From the NCBI GenBank assembly GCA_947167455.1, contig CAMVIB010000002.1, positions 1-64,000 of the forward strand: a DNA stretch of 64,000 nt, written 5' to 3'. Each line of letters begins with the position of its first letter. Position 1 is the stretch's first letter. Below, one piece after another: positions 9,215 through 17,837 of the stretch. The notes under the pieces are model-generated. The model made no database searches, had not been told where the DNA came from, and was given only the letters and a program-made list of their open reading frames with translations. This stretch comes from an uncultured Prevotellaceae bacterium (GTDB lineage Bacteria; Bacteroidota; Bacteroidia; Bacteroidales; Bacteroidaceae). Made by a program: the position numbers and the translations under genes.

Positions 9215-10210
9215 ATGATGAATAAACTCGCCACCTATCTATTGGGGCTTACGATGCTCTTTTCAACGTTGGGGGCCGTGGCAACGACACTCCCCGACGT
9301 GATACTTCTTGACAAAGACGGCAAGCCTATAAAGGACTATGTGCGGCGACGTCGCCCGCGACCCGATGAGGAAGGTGTCAACCCGCGCCTGCTGAAACTA
9401 TTGCATAGCAACGACTCGTTGTACGGTAAGCCTATCGACGATATAATCATGAGCTACGCACGCGGGTTCATAGGCACACCGTATGTGGCAAAGACGCTCG
9501 ACCAGCAGCCACAAGATGAGGAACTTGTGGTGAACATCGAGGGCGTTGACTGCACGACATTTGTGGAGTATGTGCTCGCTTTGTCGTTGACAGCAAAAGA
9601 CCATTCCGACATATACAGCCAGTTTGCGAACTTCCTTCGCAGGCTGCGCTACGATAATGGCGAAATCGGTTACGTGACTCGCAACCACTACTTCAGCAGC
9701 TGGATTATCAACAACGATTGGGTCGTGACCGAACTCACCGGTCTGCCAAAGGACAAGCGCGGAGCCTACTATCCTTACACTGCAAAGCAGGTGCTGAAAA
9801 TAAACTATATGACCACACACCAGAGCCAGTATCCGCAGCTGAAGATACACCCCGACTTCGTCGGCAAGATACGTGAAGACGAGAAGCAGCTCACGGGGCT
9901 CGAGGTGCGCTACATACCCAAGAGCCACGTGGGGCAGAGCCGTCAACAGCTCGACATACGCGATGGCGACATCATTGCCATCGTCACCAACAAGAAGGGA
10001 CTCGACACTTCGCACATCGGATTTGCCGCATGGGGCAGTGATGGCAAGCTACACCTGCTCAATGCAAGCTCCGTTCACAAGAAGGTGGTGCTCGAACCCA
10101 TGACGCTCTACGAGTACATGAGCAAGCATCCATCACAAATCGGCATACGCGTACTGCGAGTGAGTGATCATATCAGGAAAGACCATAGACAGCCAAATCA
10201 GCGAAAGTGA
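9215..10210 (+). CDS. DUF1460 secreted N-acetylmuramoyl-L-alanine amidase-like protein
   Basis: A 331-aa protein with an N-terminal signal peptide ([19 protein letters not shown], cleavage near AVATT). The DUF1460 (PF07313) core, an NlpC/P60-like cysteine fold, is marked by [22 protein letters not shown] (putative catalytic Cys 113), the central NYFSSWI-like segment and the later DTSHIGFA (putative catalytic His). The family includes AmiA-like enzymes of Bacteroides that cleave peptidoglycan peptides. I chose ATG 9215 because it starts the signal peptide and lies just downstream of a promoter box. Its TGA overlaps the GTG of mtgA, so both cell-wall enzymes are translationally coupled. Confidence 0.87.
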   Translation: MMNKLATYLLGLTMLFSTLGAVATTLPDVILLDKDGKPIKDYVRRRRPRPDEEGVNPRLLKLLHSNDSLYGKPIDDIIMSYARGFIGTPYVAKTLDQQPQDEELVVNIEGVDCTTFVEYVLALSLTAKDHSDIYSQFANFLRRLRYDNGEIGYVTRNHYFSSWIINNDWVVTELTGLPKDKRGAYYPYTAKQVLKINYMTTHQSQYPQLKIHPDFVGKIREDEKQLTGLEVRYIPKSHVGQSRQQLDIRDGDIIAIVTNKKGLDTSHIGFAAWGSDGKLHLLNASSVHKKVVLEPMTLYEYMSKHPSQIGIRVLRVSDHIRKDHRQPNQRK

Positions 10211-10893
10211 AAATACTAAAGAAACTACAGTGCTGGCTGCAGCGCGTCGTCATCTTCTTCTTCGCTTCGACCATACTGGCCGTCGTGGCATACAGGTGGA
10301 TCCCAGTTTATTTCACACCGCTCATGTTCATACGCTGCTACCAGCAGGCGTCGCGCGGCGAGGAGGTGCGTATGCGCCACCACTGGGTGCCGCTCTCAGA
10401 GATGTCGAAGTATATGCCTGTGGCGGTGATGGCCTCTGAGGATCAGCGCTTCATGGAGCATCATGGCTTCGACTTCGATGCCATCGACAAGGCCATCAAG
10501 GAACATCAGGACGGAAAACGGCAGCGGGGCGGCAGCACCATCTCTCAGCAGACGGCCAAGAATGTCTTCCTGTGGCCTGAAGCATCGTGGGTGCGTAAGG
10601 GTCTGGAGGCTTACTTCACCGTGCTCATCGAGCTGTGCTGGAGCAAGCAGCGCATAATGGAGGTTTATCTCAACAGCATCGAGATGGGCGACGGCATATA
10701 TGGTGCCGAGGCCGTGGCACAATGGCATTTCGCCACCACGGCCGCCGGCCTCACACGTCAGCAGTGTGCTCTCATCGCTGCCACACTGCCCAATCCTCTA
10801 CGCTTCAGCAGCAAGAACCCATCAAAATACATGCTTCGACGACAGACGTGGATCATGCGGCAGATGAAGCATATAGACCTTTTGCCGGAATGA
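10207..10893 (+). CDS. mtgA: Monofunctional peptidoglycan glycosyltransferase
   Basis: A 228-aa member of the GT51 family that polymerises glycan strands from lipid II. One N-terminal transmembrane helix (about residues 11-30) anchors it in the inner membrane. Diagnostic motifs are all present: [18 protein letters not shown] (catalytic Glu near 79), [43 protein letters not shown] and the closing [11 protein letters not shown]. There is no transpeptidase domain, and the length is typical for MtgA. It starts at GTG inside GTGA shared with the amidase stop. It converges on the PqqD gene with 18 bp between. Confidence 0.95.
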   Translation: MKILKKLQCWLQRVVIFFFASTILAVVAYRWIPVYFTPLMFIRCYQQASRGEEVRMRHHWVPLSEMSKYMPVAVMASEDQRFMEHHGFDFDAIDKAIKEHQDGKRQRGGSTISQQTAKNVFLWPEASWVRKGLEAYFTVLIELCWSKQRIMEVYLNSIEMGDGIYGAEAVAQWHFATTAAGLTRQQCALIAATLPNPLRFSSKNPSKYMLRRQTWIMRQMKHIDLLPE

Positions 10894-10911
10894 GACGAGG
10901 GGGGGCGTGGC

Positions 10912-11178
10912 CTACTCTGCCAGACCGGCTTTGCGCCAGTCGTCTATCACCTTATGCGCATCGCGGAGGGCTATGTCACGGCTCACATCATATTCTTCGA
11001 GGAGCAGTTTGGCAAGACGCTCGGCATCGAACTCGGTGCCTACGACGTTGCGCCATAGATAGGCAGCACTCTCGTTGAGGTTGATGATACGTGAGAAATC
11101 GATGTTCTGCTTACCATGAGCGATGATGACGGCCTCGCCGCATACGTTTCTGAGCTCAAATCCTTCTTTTATTTGCAT
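10912..11178 (-). CDS. PqqD-family small protein
   Basis: An 88-aa protein matching the PqqD fold: the opening beta segments (FELRNVCGEAVII, QNIDFSRIINLNESAAYLW) and the helical end (LAKLLLEEYDVSRDIALRDAHKVIDDW). PqqD-like proteins are peptide chaperones (RiPP recognition elements) that present precursor peptides to modifying enzymes. No radical SAM enzyme or obvious precursor peptide lies next to it. On the same strand upstream, across a 487-bp gap filled by a repeat, are an S24-type peptidase and an HPr-kinase-like protein, a combination also seen with RiPP maturation. Its transcription could start from the -7-like box inside the repeat. Function is inference. Confidence 0.85.
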   Translation of the reverse strand: MQIKEGFELRNVCGEAVIIAHGKQNIDFSRIINLNESAAYLWRNVVGTEFDAERLAKLLLEEYDVSRDIALRDAHKVIDDWRKAGLAE

Positions 11179-11197
11179 TTTGTTACTTTTAAGTAAG

Positions 11198-11562
11198 GTG
11201 GGTTCTATGAATTAGCTTTGATTTGCTCTTAGGCTATTTTCGAGCAGCTTTGACTTCAAGCCTGCCGAAGCGTAGCGGGCCGCTCGGCGCTTGCGACGCT
11301 TGACACTTCAAGTGCTCGAGCTCTGCTCGCTCCACAATTGGAGAACGGTTCTTCGCGCTCGACTTTTGGTCGCTTTGCTCAGCAAAGAAGTGTCGAAGCG
11401 AACAAAGGTCGAGCGCAAGGGATTGGAGGCAAAGATGCCGAAATCTCGTGCAAGGTGAGTGGAATAAAGCTTGCTTTAATGTCCGAGCCGCAGCCGAGAT
11501 TATCCAAAATATGCAAGAGCAAACAAAGATAATTCATAGAGAATTTATTTAATAGAACACAC
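11198..11562 (-). repeat. Dispersed intergenic repeat, copy B, with promoter-like box
   Basis: A 365-bp relative of the element at 7648-7855. Ends match copy A (left TTAGCTTTGATTTGCTCTT, right AATAGAACACACC), with about 155 bp more inside, including palindromic stretches such as TAAAGCAAGCTTTA near 11468. On the minus strand TATCTTTG at 11530-11523 points at the PqqD gene. As with copy A, the element lies downstream of one minus-strand gene and just upstream of the start codon of the next. The remaining gap (11563-11665) shows no feature I can name. Confidence 0.75.
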
Positions 11563-11665
11563 CGTAAGTGTTTACATTTGTCTGTTATCTCCGATAGCAC
11601 CACAGGCAAGAGCCGAAGGAGGCGTTCGTGTGTCTCACATGCAGCGCAGGCGGTAAGAGAAGCCT

Positions 11666-12109
11666 CTACCATGACTCGTTGGCCATCCTGTAGATGGCGA
11701 GCAGCCAGCGGCGTATAGGCAGCAGACGCCGCCACAGGCGTATGCGGCGTTGCAGCATGGGGTCAGAGGCCAGAAGCACATGACCGTTGGGGCGTATGTA
11801 TTCGGTCACCACGCCGCAGACATCGCTGCGGCGGCACGCCTCGGTGCCGCGTATGTTGCCATCGCCCATCAGTGTGAGGGCATCGCCGTCGATGGCGATG
11901 ATGCGGTGCAGCACGAAATGCCCTGGCGCTATCTCTGCCAGCACAGCATCGCCGATGTTCAAGTCTGTCCATGGCGACAGTTTGACGCTGTCGCGCATGT
12001 GCTCGAGAAAAGGCCTCATGCTGAAACCTTTCACGTTGATGATCACCGTCTTGCCATCCTCTACGTACGAACGCACGAGAGGCAGGAAACGGTCATTGGG
12101 CAGTTCCAT
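11666..12109 (-). CDS. S24/S26-type peptidase (signal-peptidase-like)
   Basis: A 147-aa protein. From the ATG at 12109 it starts MELPNDRFLPLVRSYVEDGK, the usual N-terminus of this Bacteroidetes family, so I prefer this over the in-frame ATG at 12298, which lies inside the kinase gene. The catalytic serine is in GFSMRPFL (Ser 30). Instead of the usual Lys, FVLHRIIAIDGD (His 68) followed by MGDGN resembles the Ser-His dyad of SipW/ER-type signal peptidases. The C-terminal region is basic and hydrophobic (RRIRLWRRLLPIRRWLLAIYRM) and may contact the membrane. It lies 122 nt after the HprK-like gene. A role in cutting a leader peptide is plausible but unproven. Confidence 0.75.
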   Translation of the reverse strand: MELPNDRFLPLVRSYVEDGKTVIINVKGFSMRPFLEHMRDSVKLSPWTDLNIGDAVLAEIAPGHFVLHRIIAIDGDALTLMGDGNIRGTEACRRSDVCGVVTEYIRPNGHVLLASDPMLQRRIRLWRRLLPIRRWLLAIYRMANESW

Positions 12110-12231
12110 CCTCGGGATGTCGGTGCGCGCATGGCCATACTTCTTGCGGCGCAACAGCCGTAAGGGGATGAGCAGCACCCTCCCTATTGCAAAGACTATG
12201 GACTTGAGTATATGCAATTTCTGTAGGTCGG

Positions 12232-13134
12232 TTACTGTGCCGTCGGCACGTGGATGGCGTTGTAGCACACGCGGGCGGCCTCCTCGTCGGGGCGGCATCG
12301 CAGCAGGAAGATGCGTGTCATGGTCAGCAGACGCGCTATGCAGTCGCAGACGCCGTTATAGACTCTACGGTCCCATTTCATGGAACTCACGGCAGGCAGC
12401 ATGGTGGCAAAGGCGGGTATGGGCTTGAGGCGCTCTATCTCATTGACGGGACTCTGCTCGATGCGTGTGATGGCGCCTACGGGTGCGCTGATGTTGCGGT
12501 AGCACGGTGTCTTGCCGCTCCATGGCGAACCGTAGATGCGGCATTCGTTGCCAACGATGCGCACAACGGGGTTGTCGTCGTTCATAAGGTCGGAACCGGG
12601 TATGTGCTTGTACCACAGGTGTGTGTGTGTGCTCTTGCCCGTTCCGCTCGGGGCGGTGAAGAGGTAGCCATATCCGTCGTTGCGGATCACGCTGGCGTGA
12701 ATGAGCAGGGTGTCCATCGTGGCGGTGGCGAAGGCAAAGGCCATCATCATTGCGTTGTTGAGGCCGAATTGGTGTTCATGGAGGCTATTGCCCGTCAGCG
12801 TTGCATGACACTGGCTGAAGTCTTTGTTGGCCTCCATGCAGCAGCACAGCGTGCCACCGTTCATTTCCGGCAGGCTTATCTCAAAGGCGTAGCAACCGTC
12901 ATCGGTGCTATATACGCCATGGTTGGCGCCGCCGCAGTCGAACTGGCCGATTTCTTCAAGGTGCGAGAAGTCGGGAGCCGACCCCTGGCTCACTGTCATC
13001 GTTAAAACCGGCGTACCCTCGTCGTCGCTCACGAAGGGCGAGAACGAGGGCAGCAGTTGTGATATGTCAAGACTATCATTGTCCAGACACACCTCCGTGA
13101 GGTGCCTGGCAACCTTGTATCTGTGGTGTCTCAT
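12232..13134 (-). CDS. HPr kinase-like P-loop protein
   Basis: A 300-aa protein. The P-loop APSGTGKST (residues 161-169), preceded by the helix-strand LLIHASVIRNDGYGYLF and followed by MNDDNPVV, matches the HprK / PEP-carboxykinase-like kinases without the N-terminal HprK regulatory domain. Homologues occur in RiPP clusters, and lasso-peptide kinases are of this type. The first 140 residues have no recognisable catalytic motif and include a CCC run at 97-99. It lies 25 nt downstream of the secreted hypothetical gene and upstream of the S24-type peptidase on the same strand. A kinase acting on a peptide or small molecule is a reasonable inference; the substrate is unknown. Confidence 0.75.
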   Translation of the reverse strand: MRHHRYKVARHLTEVCLDNDSLDISQLLPSFSPFVSDDEGTPVLTMTVSQGSAPDFSHLEEIGQFDCGGANHGVYSTDDGCYAFEISLPEMNGGTLCCCMEANKDFSQCHATLTGNSLHEHQFGLNNAMMMAFAFATATMDTLLIHASVIRNDGYGYLFTAPSGTGKSTHTHLWYKHIPGSDLMNDDNPVVRIVGNECRIYGSPWSGKTPCYRNISAPVGAITRIEQSPVNEIERLKPIPAFATMLPAVSSMKWDRRVYNGVCDCIARLLTMTRIFLLRCRPDEEAARVCYNAIHVPTAQ

Positions 13135-13159
13135 GTCCTATGTCCTTATGCTGTTGTGA

Positions 13160-13645
13160 CTACTTGCCGGCAGAGGGCGAAGCCTTGGGCACCACGGGCG
13201 AGATGGGTGCCGTGGTGGCGGTGTCTTCTTCCATGATGATGGGCCGGTACTCCTCGGCCTTGAAAGCGAATTCGTCCCGTTCCAGTTTGTGCAGGTGCAG
13301 GCCTTCAATGTTTTGGAAACGCTTCTGCACCTTCTTCCAGCGTCGCTCGAGCTTGTTGGGCTTGGTGGCGAAGAACACCGTGCATGTGGTGTTCTTCTTG
13401 TGCTTGGCGCTCTCCAGAAACCACTGCAGCTGAAGGCTGTAGAGCGAGCGGTCAACGAGCATCTTGTGCTTGTCGAGCCATGCACTGTCTATCTGCTGGA
13501 TGTCGGTCTGATAGGCCACGGAGTCGGTGAACGATGCCGCGAAGCCGAACATGTAGATGCGCTGCATCTTGGGTTCGTTCTTCTGTGCCATGGCAGACAG
13601 GCTGCACAGCAGCATTACACATAGTATTCTTATCTTTATCTTCAT
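13160..13645 (-). CDS. Small secreted hypothetical protein
   Basis: A 161-aa protein with a clear signal peptide (MKIKIRILCVMLLCSLSAMA, cleavage before QKNEP). The mature part has YMFGFAASFTDSVAYQTDI, an ERRWKKVQKRF basic helix and a Pro/Thr-rich low-complexity tail (ATTAPISPVVPKASPSAGK). I recognise no enzyme family. It lies 23 nt after rpoD and 25 nt before the HprK-like gene, all on the minus strand, so it is probably co-transcribed with both. Confidence 0.7.
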   Translation of the reverse strand: MKIKIRILCVMLLCSLSAMAQKNEPKMQRIYMFGFAASFTDSVAYQTDIQQIDSAWLDKHKMLVDRSLYSLQLQWFLESAKHKKNTTCTVFFATKPNKLERRWKKVQKRFQNIEGLHLHKLERDEFAFKAEEYRPIIMEEDTATTAPISPVVPKASPSAGK

Positions 13646-13668
13646 CTTCTTATGGCGGGGGCGCCGTG

Positions 13669-14529
13669 TTATCCCAGATAGCTTTTCAGTATCTTGCTCT
13701 TGGAGTTGTTGCGCAGGCGGCGGATGGCTTTCTCCTTAATCTGACGCACGCGTTCGCGGGTCAGGTTGAAGCGGTCGCCAATCTCCTCAAGGGTCATCTC
13801 CTGATGGTTGATGCCGAAGAACATTTCCACAATCTGCTTCTCGCGGTCGGAGAGGGTAGATAGTGCACGGTCTATCTCGCGTGACAGGCTCTCATTCACC
13901 AGACTCTTGTCGGCCATGGGGCTGTCGTCGTTGACGATGACATCGAGCAGCGTGTTGTCCTCACCCTCCACGAAGGGGGCATCCACCGAGATGTGGCGGC
14001 CGCTGACCTTCAGCGTGTCAGAAATCTTGTCAACGGGGATGTCAAGCTCCTCGGCCAGCTCATCGGGGCTGGGACGGCGCTCGTTCTCCTGCTCGAACTT
14101 CGACAGAGCCTTGGAAATCTTGTTGAGCGAGCCCACCTGATTCAGAGGCAGTCGCACGATGCGGCTTTGCTCGGCAAGGGCCTGAAGGATGCTCTGGCGA
14201 ATCCACCACACGGCATAGCTGATGAACTTGAAGCCTCGTGTCTCATCGAACTTTTCGGCGGCTTTGATGAGGCCGAGGTTACCCTCGTTGATGAGGTCGG
14301 GCAGAGACAGACCTTGGTTCTGGTACTGCTTAGCGACACTCACCACGAAGCGGAGGTTCGCACGCGTGAGTTTCTCCAAGGCGGCGCGGTCGCCCTTGCG
14401 GATGCGCTGGGCTAGTTCCACCTCCTCCTCAACGGTGATGAGGTCTTCGCGGCCTATTTCCTGAAGATACTTGTCGAGCGATGCGCTCTCACGGTTGGTG
14501 ATGCTTTTGGTAATCTTAAGCTGTCTCAT
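13669..14529 (-). CDS. rpoD: Primary RNA polymerase sigma factor
   Basis: A 286-aa sigma-70 protein that directs housekeeping transcription. Region 1.2 ([19 protein letters not shown]), region 2 ([43 protein letters not shown], then [15 protein letters not shown]), region 3 and region 4 ([15 protein letters not shown], then [16 protein letters not shown]) are all present. The short length without the long 1.1/non-conserved insert is typical of Bacteroidetes RpoD, which recognises -7 TAnnTTTG and -33 TTTG elements like those found throughout this window. It has its own promoter (14558-14565) and heads a possible operon with three small genes of unrelated function. Confidence 0.96.
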   Translation of the reverse strand: MRQLKITKSITNRESASLDKYLQEIGREDLITVEEEVELAQRIRKGDRAALEKLTRANLRFVVSVAKQYQNQGLSLPDLINEGNLGLIKAAEKFDETRGFKFISYAVWWIRQSILQALAEQSRIVRLPLNQVGSLNKISKALSKFEQENERRPSPDELAEELDIPVDKISDTLKVSGRHISVDAPFVEGEDNTLLDVIVNDDSPMADKSLVNESLSREIDRALSTLSDREKQIVEMFFGINHQEMTLEEIGDRFNLTRERVRQIKEKAIRRLRNNSKSKILKSYLG

Positions 14530-14557
14530 GTGCGAATATATGTTTTTTTGAAGCGTG

Positions 14558-14565
14558 CAAAGTTA
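14558..14565 (-). promoter_or_regulatory. -7 promoter box of rpoD
   Basis: On the minus strand TAACTTTG followed by CACGC, with CTTG at 14589-14586 about 20 nt upstream as a -33 candidate. The leader is about 25 nt and T/A-rich. Confidence 0.65.
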
Positions 14566-14611
14566 TATATAATATAGTTCACGCGCAAGGATAATTCAAA
14601 CTTTTGTGTGA

Positions 14612-14658
14612 AAAAAGAGCCCACGGAGTGAAGATTTTGACTTTCTTCGACTCCGTGG
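14612..14658 (-). terminator. Rho-independent terminator of the DegP gene
   Basis: CCACGGAGT at 14621-14629 pairs with ACTCCGTGG at 14650-14658. On the minus strand the stem is followed by GGGCTCTTTTTT, a T-tract. A second stem, GGGCGCATC (14714-14722) with GATGCGCCC (14736-14744), lies nearer the stop codon. Confidence 0.8.
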
Positions 14659-14754
14659 CCGCTTTTCGGTGTTTTGGCCTGCTTTTTGCAGATGCCGCTC
14701 TTCATACGGGATGGGGCGCATCGCTGCGGGAGAGTGATGCGCCCGTGCCCGTCG

Positions 14755-16296
14755 TCACTTCTTCTTGGATTTGTCGTCGTTGAGGTCGATGGCGGTGGCT
14801 ACGCGTCGGCCGCTCTGGGTGATGGCGCGGATCCACAATGTGCGGTCGCTCGACTGGTTGGCAGCCTTAACGGCGTTCTCGAAGTCCTCAACGGTGTTCA
14901 TCTCCTGGTCGTTGACCTGAAGCAGGATCATGCCTTTCGTGATGCCTGCCTCCTGCATCTTACCCCTCTTCAGGGCCGTCACCTCAAGACCGTAGCGCAG
15001 TGCGAGCTGCGACTTCAGCTCGTCGCTCAAAGGCTTCAGCTGTGCACCGAAGAGGTCGATATCTACTTCCTCCATCACCTCCGTGCCGCCTTGGGCATTA
15101 CGCAGAGTGGCACTCTCCGTGCGGCTCTTCTTGTTGCGGAGGAATGTCACCTTGACCTTCTGGCCCGGACGGCGCTGCGACAGGGCTTCCTGCAGCTCGG
15201 CCATCTTCGTGACCTCCTTGCCGTCAATGGCGGTGATGACATCGCCCTTCTGCAGGCCAAGCTCTTCGGCAGTCGATTTAGGCTCCACGTCATTGATGTA
15301 GATGCCCGTAGTGGTGCCCAGATCGACATCGTTGTCCTTGGCCTTCTCCGCGTCGATGTAGTTGGTGACATCGGTGCCGCGCACGCCGAGGATGGCACGT
15401 TGCACAATGCCGAACTCCTTGAGGTCGGCAACGACCTTGTTCATGATGCTCGTCGGGATGGCAAAGCCGTAGCCGCTGTACGAACCCGTCTGCGAGTATA
15501 GCATGGCATTGATGCCCACCAGTTCGCCACGCTCGTTCACCAATGCACCGCCGCTGTTGCCGGCATTGATGGCGGCATCTGTCTGGATGAAGCTCTCCAC
15601 ACCGTTGGCGCCCAGGGAACGTGCTTTGGCAGAGACGATGCCGGCAGTGACCGTCGATGTGAGGTTGAAGGGGTTGCCGACGGCAAGCACCCACTCGCCG
15701 ATGCGCAGGTCGTCGCTGTTGCCGATGGTGATGGCAGGCAGGTTCTTGGCTTCAACCTTCACAAGGGCCAGGTCGGTGGTCTCGTCGAGACCTATGATGC
15801 GGCCTTTGTACTCCGTGTTGTCGTTGAGCTTGACGAGAATCTCGTCGGCACCGGCCACGACGTGGTTGTTCGTCACGATGTAGCCGTCCTGCGAGATGAT
15901 GACGCCCGAGCCGGCACCCTGACGCTTGGGCTGAGTCTCCACCTCCTGCTGGCGCCGCTGGCCGCGGTTGCCGTAGCCGAAGAAGTCGCCGAAGAAGTCC
16001 TCAAACGGGTCGCGAACGGTCACCATCTGACGCTTGGCGTTTTGGGTCACCTTGATATATACCACGGAGTTCACGCTACGCTCGGCAGCGGTGGTTAGAT
16101 CGACGAGACCTGCCATGGCAGCGGCGGGAGCCGCATTGGGCATGCCCATGGCGGCGGGTTGTGCGCCGAAGGGTGAGGCGCTGGCATCGTCGGAGGCCAC
16201 GCGACTCATGCTGGGACGCATGGCGGCGCCCGTGAGGATGCTGCTGCTCAGCACCAAGGCGGCGGCGCCGAGCCAATTCTTTGTCTTCTGTGTCAT
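14755..16296 (-). CDS. degP: HtrA/Do family periplasmic serine protease
   Basis: A 513-aa protease-chaperone for misfolded periplasmic and outer-membrane proteins. The N-terminal hydrophobic helix (residues 9-25) is a signal peptide or anchor. The trypsin-like domain carries the triad: NNHVV (His), TTDLALVKVE (Asp) and GNSGGALVN (Ser). Two PDZ domains follow (about residues 300-400 and 420-505), with GDVITAIDGKEV and GMILLQVNDQEM. Two Do-specific features are present: a long LA-like loop rich in Gly/Arg/Gln after DPFEDFFGDFFGYG, and the two PDZ modules. It has its own promoter (16364-16371) and a strong terminator. DegP versus DegQ cannot be settled from sequence. Confidence 0.94.
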   Translation of the reverse strand: MTQKTKNWLGAAALVLSSSILTGAAMRPSMSRVASDDASASPFGAQPAAMGMPNAAPAAAMAGLVDLTTAAERSVNSVVYIKVTQNAKRQMVTVRDPFEDFFGDFFGYGNRGQRRQQEVETQPKRQGAGSGVIISQDGYIVTNNHVVAGADEILVKLNDNTEYKGRIIGLDETTDLALVKVEAKNLPAITIGNSDDLRIGEWVLAVGNPFNLTSTVTAGIVSAKARSLGANGVESFIQTDAAINAGNSGGALVNERGELVGINAMLYSQTGSYSGYGFAIPTSIMNKVVADLKEFGIVQRAILGVRGTDVTNYIDAEKAKDNDVDLGTTTGIYINDVEPKSTAEELGLQKGDVITAIDGKEVTKMAELQEALSQRRPGQKVKVTFLRNKKSRTESATLRNAQGGTEVMEEVDIDLFGAQLKPLSDELKSQLALRYGLEVTALKRGKMQEAGITKGMILLQVNDQEMNTVEDFENAVKAANQSSDRTLWIRAITQSGRRVATAIDLNDDKSKKK

Positions 16297-16363
16297 GATT
16301 TTGTAGGGTTTTGTTATTATTCGGTTGTTATGTTCTTGTCGAGGCGTTACTGTAACTCGGATG

Positions 16364-16371
16364 CAAAATTA
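16364..16371 (-). promoter_or_regulatory. -7 promoter box of the DegP gene
   Basis: On the minus strand TAATTTTG followed by CATCC, about 68 nt upstream of the ATG. A second similar sequence (AACTTTTG) lies just upstream at about 16375-16382. Confidence 0.55.
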
Positions 16372-16511
16372 GTGCAAAAGTTTAAACCACACAAGCACAT
16401 TGACGCCTTTTTTGCTTTCTTTTAACACCAAAATGCACATCATTAACAGCGGTTAAGCACCCACACTGACAATTTTACATTTCTTTTTTTGGACGTTACG
16501 ACATTTTGACG

Positions 16512-16519
16512 TATTTTTG
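16512..16519 (+). promoter_or_regulatory. -7 promoter box of rnpB
   Basis: TATTTTTG followed by CCCCC, about 11 nt upstream of the first base of the RNase P RNA helix P1. Confidence 0.65.
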
Positions 16520-16530
16520 CCCCCGCAAAA

Positions 16531-16976
16531 CGCAGTGGGACGGCTTGTCGCTGTCGCCCTTTCACGTGGCGGCAGAGGAAAGTCCGGGCAACACAGGGCA
16601 CTCCGCTACCCAACAAGTAGTAGCCCGCGAGGGTTAGCACGTGCAGAAGAAAACTACCGCCACGGCCTCGGCCGGGGTAAGGGTGAGAAGGTGGGGTAAG
16701 GGCCCACCAGGCGCATGGCGACATGCGTGCTGTGCACACCGGAGGTTGAAAGTTCGCGTAAACCGGCGATGACGCCGGGGCCGAAAGCCCCTCTCCAAGG
16801 GAGCTGCGGCACCGGCATCGGGAAGACGGCCCGCCTGAGCCGGAGGGTAGAACGATAGGATTCCGGAGGCCAACGCCGAAGGACAGGAGGCACGCCGTGA
16901 GACGTGTCCGAGATAAATGACAGGCACCGGCGGCAACACGCTGCCGGTACAGAACCCGGCTTACAGGCCCACTGCG
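16531..16976 (+). ncRNA. rnpB: RNase P RNA (bacterial type A)
   Basis: The catalytic RNA of RNase P, which trims tRNA 5' leaders. The ends pair to form P1: CGCAGTGGG at 16531 with CCCACTGCG ending at 16976. The universally conserved 5' core GAGGAAAGTCCGGGC (16575-16589) and the 3' core ACAGAACCCGGCTTAC (near 16950-16964) are both present, as are the AGAGTAGAACG-like J segment (GGGTAGAACGATAG) and an intact P4-forming pair. At about 446 nt it is at the long end for the class; the extra length lies in G+C-rich hairpins between 16640 and 16900. Open reading frames on either strand here are spurious. The 17000-17209 stretch that follows is AT-rich with nothing I can name. Confidence 0.95.
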
Positions 16977-17209
16977 CTTTGTTTTGACACATCTTACTAT
17001 TTCACACATCACACTATATATACCTTATTATATATTATATATAGCGGCCAAAAAGTAATATGGACACTTCGATGATACTATCCACGACACAGAGGCGCTA
17101 GACAATGGCGTCACCCGCAATTCTCACCTGATGAACGGGCATTAATGTCGTGACACAGACCAGCATCGTTATCGCAGGTACAAGTAAATCTCACAACATA
17201 AACGAACAA

Positions 17210-17641
17210 ATGACAATAGCAGTAGATTTCGACGGCACCATCGTGCGTCACCGCTACCCAGACATCGGCGAAGAGATACCTTTCGCTGTGCAGACTCTGA
17301 AGATGCTACAGCAAGACCGCCACCGGCTCATATTGTGGACCGTCCGCGAGGGCAAGCTCCTTGACGACGCCGTGGAATGGTGTCGGCAGAGAGGCCTGGA
17401 GTTCTATGCCATCAACCGCGACTTCCCCGAAGAGGACATCACAAAGAACGAACATTTCAGCCGTAAACTCAAAGTCGATATGTGGATTGACGACCGCAAT
17501 GTTGGCGGCCTGCCCGACTGGGGAACCATCTACCGCATCATACACGACCACAAGACCTACGAGCAGATACTCTCAGACCACGACGACGACGAAGCGTACT
17601 CATACCGCCCAAAGCGACGTTGGTGGCAAATCTTTGGTTAA
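17210..17641 (+). CDS. Small HAD-superfamily hydrolase (BT0820-like)
   Basis: A 143-aa cytoplasmic protein beginning MTIAVDFDGTIVRHRYPDIG: the HAD motif I DxDGT, with nucleophile Asp 6 and Asp 8, appears right at the N-terminus. LILWTVREGKLLDDAVEW contains the motif II Thr, and VDMWIDDRNVGG the acidic motif IV pair. It lacks a large cap domain. Homologues in Bacteroides are annotated as hydrolases of unknown substrate. The C-terminus is basic/aromatic (RPKRRWWQIFG). I use the ATG at 17210 and not the in-frame GTG at 17150, because family members begin with this motif. Confidence 0.82.
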   Translation: MTIAVDFDGTIVRHRYPDIGEEIPFAVQTLKMLQQDRHRLILWTVREGKLLDDAVEWCRQRGLEFYAINRDFPEEDITKNEHFSRKLKVDMWIDDRNVGGLPDWGTIYRIIHDHKTYEQILSDHDDDEAYSYRPKRRWWQIFG

Positions 17642-17700
17642 AAAAACTTAACGGCGTGCATTCATGTGTGAAAAAGTTACGCATGTAATGCCTTTTACAT

Positions 17701-17708
17701 TATCTTTG
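17701..17708 (+). promoter_or_regulatory. -7 promoter box of the first 1.26-kaa secreted protein
   Basis: TATCTTTG followed by CCGCG. The predicted 5' leader is about 125 nt and ends with an A/T-rich block (CATCTATTTTATTAACT) that recurs before the paralogue at 21905. Confidence 0.65.
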
Positions 17709-17837
17709 CCGCGAAAAATCGCAGAATGCATGTGTTCACTATGCACCGAATAACAGCCGTTCCGTATGCTCATGCACAGAAAAGACAGACCAAATCATAT
17801 TTAACTCATCTATTTTATTAACTAAAACCAAAGTAAC

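Noticed and set aside
11379..11735. 118-aa minus-strand open frame between the PqqD and S24 genes
   Set aside because: It runs through the dispersed repeat and overlaps the S24 gene in another frame; codon use and composition do not support it as a gene or as a precursor peptide.
12110..12298. Upstream start for the S24-type peptidase
   Set aside because: It overlaps the kinase gene; homologues begin at the ATG 12109 equivalent. The hydrophobic stretch in between is a curiosity, and a TTG at 12217 remains possible.
16443..17012. 189-aa open frame on the minus strand over rnpB
   Set aside because: The interval is the RNase P RNA; its structured sequence explains all frames.
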